DNA of 64,000 bases, taken from the NCBI GenBank assembly GCA_026724425.1, contig JAIUCV010000101.1, positions 372,001 to 436,000 of the forward strand. The letters run 5' to 3'. Made by a program: the position numbers and the translations under genes. Positions 22,765 to 35,027 of this stretch are shown here, in pieces. This DNA comes from Erythrophleum ivorense. Its lineage: Eukaryota > Streptophyta > Magnoliopsida > Fabales > Fabaceae. The number at the start of each line of letters is the position of its first letter. Positions within the stretch are counted from its first letter, which is position 1. The notes below the pieces were generated by a model, which searched no databases, was not told where the DNA came from, and was given only the letters and a program-made list of their open reading frames with translations.

Positions 22765-24945
22765 CTAGGTTTTTCACCCGCGCTACGCGCGGGTCTGTAT
22801 TAATAATTTGATTAAATATTTTTATTCATAAGCTTTTTTCGTCCGTAGCATGATTGATTATAGTGAATCAATGTTCTTATTTCTCTTATTTTGTTTCATG
22901 TTTTTTAGTTTTTTTTTTCTTTTATTTTCGCTCTTTATTCGATTTTTTTTCTTCATCTTTACTCTTTCTCGTCTTCCTTCCTCTTCAGTTCTTTGTCCTT
23001 GCAATTTCTTATTCGGTCTCATTCTTCATCTTTGTTATTTTTCTGTTTATCTTTTGTCCTCGTTCTTTAATATCATTGTCTTCGCCTTTTTTATTGTTTC
23101 TTCTTATTTTTGTCCTTGTCTTGGTTCTTGTTCTTCCGTTTTTTCTATAATTAGTTCATGCGGTTGAAGTTGCTAGGAGTTTGCTATATTTCTTTTGTTT
23201 AGCTTATTTTATTTATTTTTCTTGATTATTCTCCAGGATTTGATACCTTTTATAAATAGTTTTATTGTAGTTCTCTTTAATTTAATATTATGTAGAGTAA
23301 AAATTTAATTATCTGATACACCTAACCAAACTTAAAAATGAAAAAGATTCACGGAAACAAAATTAAGCTAGAGATGGTACAATTACATATTCACACATGT
23401 AATAAGCAATGTCTAATAATAATTTAAATAATTTAATTTATTCAATCATAGAGATATAGTTACGCATAGCTGTCAGTTTCTTATTTTTCGGTTTCATTTT
23501 TTTTATTTGGTTTCCTTCTCTAGCCTTATCTTTTTGGTTTCTTTATGGCTTTGTTCTTTGCTATCTCCGTCCTCCCTTTTCTTCATTTACTTCATTTTCT
23601 TTTTGCTTCTTGGTTCTTATTTTTATGTTTCTTCTATGATAAATTATTTCCATCGAAAATGCTAATGTTTTGCTAGATTTGTTTTCTTCTTCTTTTTATT
23701 AGTTATTCTCCTTTCTAATTTTTTCCTCACTCTATTGCTTTTGTACATATTTTAGCATAAGTCTCTTTAATCCTATGCAGAACATATTTTCATTATCTGA
23801 TACACCAAACCAAACTTAAAAATGAAAATGTACACATAAACAAATTTAAGCTAAAAGATAAGCTAATATTTTGGTAGGTTTTCTAGGGTTATAAAACCAA
23901 AATGAAGAGAAGTTAATCGACATATATTATTGTTTTTCATTTTCTTCATCGTTCTTGTTTTTATGTTTTTAAATTTTCTTTGATTCATTCTTATTCAGTC
24001 TCTTCTGTTTTGATTTCTTCTTTGTCTTTTCTCTTATATGGTTTCTTCTTCATTTTCACTCATCTTTGCGTTTGCTTTTCTTCGTCTCCACGCTTCTTTT
24101 TTATTCTTTTTTATTGTTTTTGTTTTGTTTCGTCTCCTTCGTTCTTATTCGCTTTCCTCTTTAGATTGGTTTTTGCAAGTTTTTTGTTTTGTTTGGTTTC
24201 TTCTCCTTCGTTTTTATTCGATTTCCTTTTCAAATTTTTCTTCGCAAGTTTTTATCTGGTTTTTTCTTATTCATCTTTGCCTTATTTTTCTATTTTGTCT
24301 TCGCAATTCAATATACTCGTTTTCGCTCTTCTTTGGTTTTATCTTCTTACTCTTCTTCTTTGTGTCTGTTTTTTTCTTCAACTTTTTTTCTTTCTTATTT
24401 GTCTAGGTTATTCTTCACCATTAAAATTCTACATGGCTCCATTCCTCTTGTAAAATATTAATTTATGTTGAAATTTGTAAACTAATTTTAACATAAGTTT
24501 TTTTTAATTTGATATCGATCCATAAGTTATTTAGAGTGTCCATATATAAAATATATATATGCTTTATAAATTTGTTATTTCTTATTTGTTAAACAATTTC
24601 AGGGATTATTTATATAATTAAAACCATTATCTTAAATTAAGAATTTTTTCTAACATGTTTGGTGTTACTAAAAACTTATACATGTTTTTCTTATGTCTAT
24701 CGATATTCCAAATCTAAAATTTGGAAAATTTCTTAATTTTAAAGATACTGATTTGGCATAATTTAATTGGTTAAAAAAATTAAAAGCTGATGTGGACACC
24801 CTTAGAGGCATTTAGCCTCAACTTTTATATATTATAGAACTCAATTCCTCTTGTAAAATATTAATTTTATGTTGAAATTTGTAAACTAATTTTAACATAA
24901 GCTTTTTCTAATTTGATATCGATCCATAAGTTATTTAGAGTGTCC

Positions 24946-24977
<32 letters not shown>

Positions 24978-25328
24978 CTTTATAAATTTGTTCTTTCTTA
25001 TTTGTTAAAAAATTTCGGTGATTATTTATATAATAAAAATGATTATCTTAAATTAAGAAATTTTTCTAATATAAATCTAAGTAGATTTTTGGTGTTACTA
25101 AAAATTTATACATGTTTTTCTTATATCTTTCGATATTCCAAATCTATAATTTGGAAAATTTCTTAATCTTAGATGATGATATAAAAAAGTATTATTGATT
25201 GTTTAAAATTTGGAAAATTTCTTAATTTTAGAGATACTGATTTGGCATAATTTAATTGGTTAAAAAAAATTAAAAGCTGATGTGGACACCCTTAGAGGCA
25301 TTTAGCCTCAACTTTTATATAGTATAGA
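22765..25328 (-). mobile_element. Non-autonomous Helitron, second of a head-to-tail pair
   Basis: It starts CTAG at 22765 immediately after the last base of the first Helitron, with an identical hairpin (CCCGCGC-TAC-GCGCGGG). It ends, on the minus strand, with TCTATACTATATAAAAGTTG from 25328; the next plus base is T (25329). Its interior is closely similar to the first element. A second 5'-type terminus (TCTATAATATATAAAAGTTG) lies inside at 24838. The last 490 bp (24839-25328) repeat the preceding 5' region (about 24440-24838), so the 5' end is duplicated. Confidence 0.85.
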
Positions 25329-25507
25329 TTAGTATTTTTCATGAAACTACAAAGAAAAGGCGTAGTTTGAAAAAGAAAAAAAGAACAAAAAAAAAAAAAG
25401 GAGAGGAAGGGCGTAATTGGCATCTGCCATTTCCAAAAGGAGAAGAAGAAGAAACTGAATTTCTTCAAACATCCGAGAAAGCGAAACAAGTAATCGACTT
25501 TGGAATA

Positions 25508-27708
25508 ATGGCGAATCTACCTCAGTCTCTCTCCATGGGCACACCTTTCGGTGGTCCCAGCACTTCGGCTCAAATTTCTGCCGGAGCTCCGGCGAGCAAA
25601 GATCGAAACTTGGCCTCCGCGGAGCAGTTGGTACTCGATCTCAGCAATCCTGAACTCAGAGAGAATGCTCTTCTCGAGCTTTCCAAGGTTATCCTTTTAA
25701 CCTCACATGATTTGTTCTCTATCTCTCCCATCTGGGTTCTCTTTGTTTTCGTCAGATTCGTGTTGAACAAGAGCTAGGGTTTCCGTTAGCTTCTACTGAA
25801 ATGAAAACTGTAAAGGGCAAGTTTTTTGCATTTGGGGAAATTTTGCTTTGGACTAGTTCAGTATCTGAATTTGTGATTTTCTATTTGTAGAAAAGAGAAC
25901 TGTTTCAGGATTTGGCGCCTCTACTGTGGAACTCTTTTGGTACCATTGCTGCGTTGTTGCAGGTAATGACTTAAATTGATGAGGTAAATGCTTATTTATT
26001 CGGTGTTATGATCTGACTGGTTTCATTTCATCTGTTTGTTTGATTGCAGGAGATAGTGTCAATCTACTCTGTCCTTGCACCTCCGAATCTGACTCCTGCT
26101 CAGTCGAACCGTGTTTGCAACTCACTCGCCCTTCTTCAGGTAGATGATTCCGCTCAGTTTGATTTCTTGTTCATATATTTGCTTAATCCATCAAGTTCCT
26201 GATACTCTTCTCTGTCTTGGTTTCTTACTCTGCAGTGCGTAGCATCTCATTCCGACACGAGAATGTTATTTCTCAAGGGTATTCTTCTTCTTCTTTTAAT
26301 TGGGCTGTACATATAGTGTTATACCATTGGGGATGTCTATCATATGATCTTGTCTGTTTATTGCTAGTGAGTGGTTTATCTGTTTATTGAATATTTCTTG
26401 TATGGTTTCAATTTTTCATATCAAGTATATGGCAACTGATGAATTCTTTGTTATGCCTTCTTCAATCTCATGCACAGCTCACATCCCGTTGTACCTCTAC
26501 CCATTCCTTAATACAACGAGTAAGTCAAGACCTTTCGAGTACCTGCGGCTTACTAGCTTAGGTGTCATTGGTGCACTTGTCAAGGTAAATCATCACGTCT
26601 CTTTGCCGTAGCTTGTTTCCCTTCTGTTTTGAGGTTCCTTAAAAAGGACTAAAAATTGTGCAAATAGTCTTGGTTTCGAATAAATCATACTGTAGAGAAT
26701 TTATATTTCTTAGTGTATGTTAAGCAGGTTGATGATACAGAGGTCATTAGCTTCCTTCTATCCACTGAAATTATTCCTCTGTGCCTCCGTACCATGGAGA
26801 TGGGGAGTGAGCTGTCAAAAACAGTAAGCCTTTTCAACTATCAATAACGTTTTCCTTTATATTTTTTTGCGGTTTCATTGCTTGACTTTTTGTTGGCATT
26901 TCAAATCGTTGATAATGATGAGCCAAGTCCTAATTTTTCAAAACCCTATAAAGAAAGGAGTTTCGGTTTTTATTGGCTCTGTTTCTGTTGTCTATGTCAA
27001 TGCTTGTAGCCAAAGCTTTGATCGACGAAACTGTCATCCTCAGCTTATCTATATTTCCTAGGCTGGGATTGCAAAGTTTCATAGAACCAGTTAAATGGTG
27101 TCTACAGTAGAAAATGTGCAACGCCTTGTTTACAAGTTAACCTGTTGTGTTAATGACAGGTTGCCACGTTCATAGTGCAAAAGATCTTGCTGGATGATGT
27201 GGGGATGGATTACATTTGCACAACAGCAGAGAGGTTTTTTGCAGTTGGTCGAGTTCTAGGCAATATGGTTCAGTCACTTGTGGAGCAGCCTTCTCCACGC
27301 CTTTTGAAGCATATCATTCGTTGTTACCTCCGTTTATCAGACAATCCAAGGTTGGTTTTATCACAAAACAAACTTCCTTAGAGATGATTCTGCATAGTTG
27401 ATCATGTTCTTGGCTTTTTATTTTTTCATGCTTGACACTTGTGTATTATTACCTAGGGCTTGTGCTGCACTCGGAAGCTGTCTCCCTGACTCGCTGCGAG
27501 ATGGAACCTTTAGCAGTTGCCTTCGTGTAAGTTGTACTCAAGATTTTTAATTTGTTTTTGTGTGAGAGATGGTTTAGCTGAAAACTTGGGGTATGTTTCT
27601 TTTCAGGAGGATCAAATCGCAAGGAGGTGGCTGCAACAGTTGGTTCACAATGTTGGAGTTGGTCGAGTCCCAACACATCAAGGTGGAGGATTTGAGCACA
27701 TGCTTTGA
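25508..27708 (+). CDS. CNOT9 / Rcd1-like subunit of the CCR4-NOT complex
   Basis: Nine exons: 25508-25687, 25891-25962, 26050-26139, 26236-26278, 26478-26584, 26728-26823, 27160-27350, 27457-27526 and 27607-27708. All have GT-AG boundaries and encode 316 residues. After a short variable N-terminus the protein is the highly conserved armadillo-like Rcd1/CNOT9 fold. Recognisable blocks are LVLDLSNPELRENALLELSK, LAPLLWNSFGTIAALLQE, AHIPLYLYPFLNT and FEYLRLTSLGVIGALVK. Family knowledge: CNOT9 is a scaffold of the CCR4-NOT deadenylase complex in the cytoplasm, binding NOT1 and peptide motifs of mRNA-silencing factors. Length matches the Arabidopsis copy (At3g20800, recalled). It lies directly after the Helitron pair, whose right end is only 180 bp from the ATG, and is convergent with the next gene. 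Confidence 0.93.
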
Positions 27709-28038
27709 GCTGTATCCATCTCAGCCAAAATCGCATGGAGTGTTTTATTTATTTTGTTCTAATTTATTCATGTGCTTTTGTTGCCTTAACTTGGATGATG
27801 GGTTTATATAGGCTTTTAATCTGTTTGAAATTCTTATTGTAATTATTGTAAGCTTTAGAACAAAAAACTAAGAATGCATAATGCTTGGGACAATAAAGGA
27901 TTGGTTAATTGGTTTCTCAGAATAATATTATAGAGTTGGTATTCTTATGTGTCTTGATTCCAACAAAGCTTTGGCCTCTCGTGCGTCTAAATTTTCATAC
28001 TTAGTGAAGTTTATTCCCTTATAGATAAAAATGCAAAG

Positions 28039-30418
28039 CTAGAATGTGTTGACAGGGACTACGGCTCCGTTTCTTGCACCAGATTCGAGCATGGCCTCAA
28101 GAACAGCAACGTCACGAGCACCTTCCACGTATGATAGTCGAGGATCTAGCTCATTCTGCAGCAAATCCATCAGGAGAGTTTAGATAACAGAATACCCATT
28201 TTTTGATAAAGATTCTAGGATTACCTTTGAAGTCTTTGAAATGTCGTTGAAGAAGGCTTTTAGCTCTTCAGTCACTCCGCTGAACGGGTGAAAGATGGTC
28301 CTCGATGTCCCTCCTTCACCGTAAACCGTGGTCTGAAAAGCTCAGAAGATCAGAGCCATTTTAGTTGAGTAGTTTCAAGCAAGATATGGATATTACTGTT
28401 GTCACATGTTAAAGTATACAAACCATGTAACCATGACGGCCATCTTGGACTCCACGCTCAAGTTGGACAGTTCCCTTTAGTCCTACGACTCTCCATAATA
28501 TCTAAAACATAGAAAGGAATCTCTGTGAGAAAAACTATGGTTCTTAGGCTAAAGCGCTGTCAAAAGCAGAACATCCAAGTCTTACTACATGCCTTGGGAG
28601 ACCTTGAAGACACAACCATAACAAAAACCCCAGAGCATCCGTTCTCGAGTTGACTATGGAGCAAAGAAACGTCCTGGATTAGTAGCATTCATGTGAAATT
28701 AGTGTGCTAAGAAATAGGGATTGATGTATATGTACACTTACAAGTTTGATGTTATATTGTCTGGTGCAGGTAAAGTCTTATCCACATGGGAAGTGGTGGC
28801 AGAGACTGATGTTACCTCACATCCAACAAGCTGTTCATGACAAACCAATACAATCATATCTGGGATCCAAAAGCGGGATACCGAAGAAACTTATTAGTTA
28901 ATCAAGTTATATGGTACCATTCTTAACCCAGCAATGTAATGCACACCCATATCCAAGATGAAACCACCCTGCAAAGAAAGAGCCAGCGTAGAGCAGAATG
29001 ATTGTAGCAAGATGATAGCATTTGGAGCCATATGGTTCTTAAGTTACAGTCTAAGCAAGCAGCGTGTTAGGAAGATGCAACAGAGTCTGACATAACAAGA
29101 ATGTGGCGAAACAGAATGCATTACGTACACCCAAATTTCGCCTCCAGGAGCTTGAGAAATAAGGATTCGAACTGTTCATTGATCCCTCAATAATAAGTTG
29201 GACGTTCATCATATCCCCAATTTCTGCTACCAGTTTCTTTAACTGCCGAAAGAAAACATAGATATTTCAAGCACATTGTTACTTTCTCAACCGGAGGAGC
29301 CAAGAAGACACTAAGTAACATTTACCTCAACAAAAGCTGGCTCAAAACGATAATTTTCGGCCACAGCCCAGATAGGACGACTTGGGGAATCAGCAGAGAT
29401 ATTTTTGTAGCTTGAGATTGCAGTTTCTATCTCACTGATTGCTGCAACAAAAAGAAAAGAAAAAAAAAGGAAGAAATAATCTCGTCTTCACTTGAGAGTG
29501 GAACAAGCAGGACGTCTTTAAGTTTTGACTTTAAATGGGTCATGCTAAACAAGTATGGGGCAGAGTAATCCTAGACATTTATCATTAATTGAAGATGGAT
29601 GTAACTTAAACAAGCACGCTATTGATAAATAAACTTACAAGCAGCAGCTGGCTTCTCTGCAAGCGGAGCCAGGAGAGCAACATAGATATCCAAAAAGAAG
29701 AAGAATCTTTAGTAATTGTTTATGAAACGCATAAGAGTCCTTTAGGATTAATGAAGTGGACAAGTCACCTTGAAGGACGTGCTTTCCTGCCTTGAGCATC
29801 TTCAGTGACATTTCAACCTAAAAAGCATAAGATTTTGAGCTTGTGTTAGTAAGTAAGAATTGGGCAGTATTGTTCCAACTAGATTTGAATGCATCTGTGA
29901 AGACTAGGATTAAAGAAACCTGAGTTTGTCCAGCTACAACTACAGCAACACCAACTATTGAACTGTCTTGAATAATCTCGTTTAGACCCTCATCTCCCCA
30001 TTTGCACTTCACTTGAGGAAAATGCTCTCGTGCTTTCTCCACAGCTCCTTTTGCAGATTCCTTCAAACCACAATCGTCAAAGTTACCATATCTCCTCACG
30101 ATTCCATCCTTGTTTTGGTAAAGTATATATATAGCAAGTGATGATGGTAACCGTAACATTTTTAAACACCTACAGATTCCTCGTTAATAATCTCCATGTT
30201 CAATCAGCTTATTCGCATAAACATTCCATTCCCTAAATCAAGCGCACTGATCCAAGGCACACGATAGTTCACTCTTTTAAATTGTGTACCTCGGTACGGC
30301 TCCAAATCGCTTTCAGGACCAAGAGATCGGAGATCTCAGCCAACCGAGGAATGTACTGCGTTTTGACGAAGATCCCAGCTCCGAGGATAGCAATTCCAGG
30401 AGGACAAGGATTCGCCAT
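28039..30418 (-). CDS. NAD(P)-binding oxidoreductase of the GFO/IDH/MocA type
   Basis: Twelve exons on the minus strand: 30290-30418, 29920-30060, 29769-29817, 29639-29656, 29326-29441, 29129-29242, 28918-28968, 28742-28830, 28593-28653, 28424-28501, 28225-28332 and 28039-28155. They encode 356 residues in phase. The N-terminus has a dinucleotide-binding turn (IAILGAGIF, residues 9-17). The conserved EKP motif of this family follows at 107-109, then the larger C-terminal substrate domain (GGFILDMGVHYIAGLRM). Exon 4 is only 18 nt, and the intron after exon 9 uses a GC donor (AAG/GCATGT). Substrate is unknown; probably cytosolic. Matches the Arabidopsis position At3g20790 (recalled). It shares a 302-bp divergent promoter with TOP6B. 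Confidence 0.9.
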
Positions 30419-30720
30419 TTTTTCCGTTTCTCCTCGATCTCTGATCCAAATAAGTTACAGTTTGATGTTGCACTTTAATCAACCGCAGACGTCAAATGTA
30501 TTCCTAACTCTTATCCAATCGCAAACGCTATTGTGTCGCACATTGAATTGAATCGCTTATGACCGATATGCCCCTCCAATCTCTTATCGCGTTTCCCCAA
30601 CTTCCCTCCTTCTTCATATATACAACCTACTCCACCCTAGATCCTGCTTTGAATATGATCGGAACTGAAAGATTTCGTCGATTAGAGTTTTAGTTTTCCA
30701 ATTTTGTTTCGATCTATTTC
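30419..30720. promoter_or_regulatory. Bidirectional promoter between the oxidoreductase and TOP6B
   Basis: Only 302 bp separates the two divergent ATGs. A CATATATACA TATA-like element at 30616-30625 lies about 100 bp upstream of the TOP6B ATG. CCAAT cores occur near 30512 and 30577. Both genes' 5' UTRs must be short. Confidence 0.6.
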
Positions 30721-33700
30721 ATGGCGGGCGATGATAGTCAAGTTCAAACGAAGAAGGGAAGCTCGAAGAACACTAAGAACAGTAAAGAGAGCACTCTCAA
30801 GCAAAGTAATTCTAATACGTATCTGCATATTTCGAGTGTAATAGCGTGTGCGTGTTCGTGTTGAAATTGAGCTGAAATGGATTCTCTTTTGAATTTGCAG
30901 AATCTCCAGCTGAGTTTTTCGCGGAGAACAAGAACATTGCTGGATTTGATAATGTGAGTGATTAATAATTTTTCAGTCTCTATAGTTCAATTCAGTATCA
31001 CCTTTCTCACCAAGTTTGAATCGTTTGATAATTGAGTGTTGAATTGTGGATTTCAGCCGGGGAAGTCGCTTTACACTACAGTGAGAGAGCTAGTTGAAAA
31101 TGCTCTTGATTCTGCAGAGTCCATTTCAGAGCTCCCTGAGGTTGAAGTAACAATGTACGTTCCTTAGTTTGGCTTAAAGACTAATACTTTGAGATGAAGC
31201 ATGTGATGATAATCCCATCTGTAGATTCACTGACTGTCTTGTTTTTTGCTTTTTGAAGCGAAGAGATTGGGAAATCTAAGTTTAATGCCATGATTGGTCT
31301 TATCGATCGGGAACGTGTTGACACTCAGCTGTATGATGACTATGAGACAGAGAAGGCCCGTGAGGTGCGTGAAACTCTGTGTTAATTGCTCTCATCTTCT
31401 TATCATTTCAGTCTGTCTGGTTAAATCTTTGTGCTTTTAAGCAGCTTTTGTTTCGATGTATTCATGGATTAGAATGATTAGTTAGTGGTTCTAATTTTTT
31501 GTTGTTGTTTCCTGCTATGTAGAAAAGGTTAGTAAAGGAAGCTCGTGCCAGTGAGATACAAGCTAAAAATTTGGCGTCGGGTAAGAAAAACAAAGAGCCT
31601 GGAGTCTCAAAGGTTTTAAAGGCCCGTGGGGAAGCAAACTATTACAAGGTTACATGTAGGGTGAGTATTTGAATTGTTTTCGTTTTATTCAACAGAAATT
31701 TTGTGTGTGGCAATTTCTATCTATATATAATATTTATACCTGCAGATCCTAAATATGTTCTTATTCGTTTCTTGAGATATGACTTGAGTTGATCATAATG
31801 TAGGATAATGGTAAGGGAATGCCACACGATGACATTCCGAATATGTTTGGGAGAGGTAAATAGCTAATGGCCACCCTCACTTCCTCTGTTAATTTAGCCT
31901 GGCGTATCAACCTTATAATAAGCTTTTATCTCGAGGCTAGATTCAAATATTGTTCTTTCTTACAGTTTTGTCTGGGACGAAGTATGGACTGAAGCAAACA
32001 CGTGGAAAGTTTGGTTTGGGTGCAAAGATGGTACTCTTTCCTTCTCAAGTTTGAAATCTAAGGGTCTCGTTTATCCCTTGCTTCTTTTGGTTTTTATATG
32101 GCATGTTTGATATCGTAGGTGTATTAATAGTTTGCACCAAATATCTAAAATTTTCCTAGAGAACCTGTTTAACTCTTCTAGTTTCTCTGTTTTCTTTTTC
32201 CTGGCGTGCAGGCCTTAATTTGGTCCAAGATGAGTACAGGCCTCCCCATAGAGATCTCTTCATCTATGAAGAGCCAAAACTATGTTACGTTCTGCAGACT
32301 GGATATTGATATTCACAGGTACATGAACAGCTTCTCAAAAGCAGATATATTTAACTGTTTATATCTGTGCATGTGACGATACTAGCCATGAATCCTTTGA
32401 ATTTTCGACGTATACTAATGATTATAGCCATGAATGCTTTGACTGTTTCAAATTCTTTACAAAACTCCTCATTTAGCTCAGCATCAAAGAATGGTCTTCA
32501 AATGGTTAAATTTTCAGGAACATTCCTCATATTCATCTACACGAAAAGAAGGCCAACAAAGAGAGATGGCATGGGGCCGAAATACATGTGGTAATTGAGG
32601 GAAACTGGACAACATACAGAGTACGTGGCTTTTATCATCCTTTTGCTTTAGCCTATTTCTTTAGGTATTTGTGCATGCACAAGTGGTCTTACACATTTGA
32701 TCTTTTCTTTTTCCAGTCAAAGATCTTACACTATATGCGCCAGATGGCTGTTATTACTCCTTATGCGCAGTTTCTGTTTAGATTTATATCAGAAACACCC
32801 GAGTATGATCTCTTTCTCTCTGTCACATAGCTATTTCTGTTTGATGTGCAGCATTATTAAGTTGTTCCACTTCTGTTTGATGTAGGAAAAATGTCACTAT
32901 AAAATTTACTCGAAGAACCGATGTGATGCCCCCAATTCCTATAGAGACAAAGCACCATCCTTCGTCAGTTGACTTGCTGCTTATCAAGCGCCTTATTACA
33001 GACACTTCCAAAAAGACCCTTTTGCAGTTTCTTCAGAATGAATTTGTGAATATTAACAAAAACCTTGCTGCACGATTAATTGGTAAGTATGACACTGATC
33101 TCGTTTGTTATATAAGTTTGAAGTTGTCTAATATTTCCCGCCGTAACACATTTGACATTACTTTACCAGGCTACTGGAAACGATCTGATATCTAGTTAGA
33201 CAGATTGTTATATTATGTTCCGGAATTCATTTTTTGCTTTACTTTGCTTGTTATAATATAATCCGTGGAGACAAATTCAGTCACGATTTTGTCTTCTTTC
33301 TTTCAGGGGAAATGGGACCCGATTTCAGCCCTAGCATGGCTGTCAAAACTGTGACATCTCAGCAAATGGTACGCATACATCAGTTGTTCCGCCAAGCTAA
33401 ATTCGACGATCCTAGTGGCGATGTAAGCAGCTGCTTTCTCTTAACTGTTCATTGGGGATTGCTTTATTGTCACTATGCCTCTCTCAAGGCTCTTCTAAAA
33501 CTTTAAGCTGTTAGAGCATCTGCCAAAAATAGCTCTAATCATACTTTCGATTACTCCTGTAGTGTCTTAGCCCGGCAGGAGAATACAATCTTCGTCTAGG
33601 GATTATCAAAGAGCTGCATCCAGATATGGTTGCAACGCATTCAGGCAGGTTGTTACTGCAACCCTTAACTTTCTGATCTGATTTAAATATGGAGTGCTTT

Positions 33701-35027
33701 AATAGTTATCTGATAACAAAGTCATATCTCAAGCTTTACCTTCTTTGTCGTGAATCAAAGCTTTGTTTCTTTAAGTGTTGACTTCTTCCTGGAAACTCTG
33801 TTCAGTGCTCAGGTCTTTGAAGGTCATCCATTCATTGTTGAAGCTGGTGTTAGTGTGGGTGGAAGAGATGTGAAACAGGCAAGTCATATCCTCCCCTTCA
33901 TGTGTATTCGTTCATTCGCAGCAAAAGCTTGCAAAGTTTAAGTTTTGTTCTTACGTCTTGCCACAATCTTTATCTTTTACTTTCTTCTTATGAATTTGTG
34001 GGAACTGAAATGACAGGGAATCAACATATTCCGTTTTGCAAACCGTATACCTCTCCTTTTTGAACAAGGAGGTGATGTTGTCACCAGGACAGCCTTAAAG
34101 AGAATCAAGTGAGACTTCTTCTTTCGCTTCGGTATATATCATTCAAATTGTGTATCTTTTCTCCAACTTTTGTACTTAATGGGTATTGAAAAAACTTTGC
34201 AGTTGGAATAGCTATAAGATTAACCAGACGCAAGACAAAATAGGAGTATTTGTGAGCATAGTGAGTACAAAAATTCCTTTCAAAGGAACAGGGAAAGAGT
34301 ACATAGGAGATGACATCAGTGAGATAGCTACTGCAGTGAAGGTAACATAAGAGACTTTTCGACGTTATCTGCAACTTGTTAAAGCTAACTTTTGGCATTT
34401 TTTCTTCCCTTCAAGTCTGCTATTCAACAATGTTGCATCCAACTGAAATCCAAAATAGTCAAGAGACTGCAAGCCCGCGAACAACAGGAGCGAAAACGCA
34501 GTTTGACCAGGTAAAAACATAAACAGATCAGTTTCCTTTCATAATGTGAGCAGCGTCTTTGCCACAGACCTGAACAAAAAATTAACCAAAAAAAAACGAA
34601 TGTTGCAGATACATCCCGGATGCAACGGGAGCAGTGTACGATGTTCTTAAGCAAATGACAGAAGAACATACAACAAAGAGGAAACGTTACAGAGAGGAAG
34701 ACATAAATATGCTTGATAAAGTGTCGAAATTTGTAATCACAAAGGAAACATTGAAAGAAAAGCTTGCTGAGCATGTGGAACAGGTTTGTGTTTTTGCATC
34801 TATCAATCAGTCTCTTTTTAGGTTTCCACTGCTTCATCACCATCGTTTTTGATGAATTATCTTTCTGGTGGTTTCAGGTGGATTACGAGATGGCATTAGA
34901 GTATGCAACACAGAGTGGAGTTAGTGAAGAACCCAGAGAAAAGATTTATATTCAACACTTAAATCCCAACAATTCCAACATCATTGATCTTCACAGTCCA
35001 ACTTTTGTATTCCGGCTCATCTTGTAA
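30721..35027 (+). CDS. TOP6B: DNA topoisomerase VI subunit B (TOP6B / BIN3 / RHL3)
   Basis: Nineteen exons: 30721-30805, 30901-30953, 31057-31154, 31259-31364, 31523-31660, 31804-31855, 31966-32030, 32212-32318, 32518-32620, 32717-32802, 32886-33082, 33307-33422, 33563-33648, 33806-33878, 34017-34108, 34203-34341, 34416-34510, 34609-34783 and 34878-35027. They give 671 residues. GHKL ATPase motifs are intact: ENALDSAE (60-67), DNGKGMP (161-167) and RGKFGLGAKM (190-199). The helix-two-turn-helix and transducer regions follow. Intron 14 uses a canonical GC donor (CAG/GCAAGT); all others are GT-AG. Family knowledge: the ATP-dependent B subunit pairs with TOP6A-like SPO11-3 to decatenate DNA during endoreduplication; mutants are dwarf. 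Length matches Arabidopsis. Its final exons are duplicated downstream. Confidence 0.95.

Noticed and set aside
19533..24461. Several long plus-strand open frames rich in Phe/Ser/Leu
   Set aside because: They overlap in all frames, have no splice structure or domain, and come from the T/C-rich Helitron interior.
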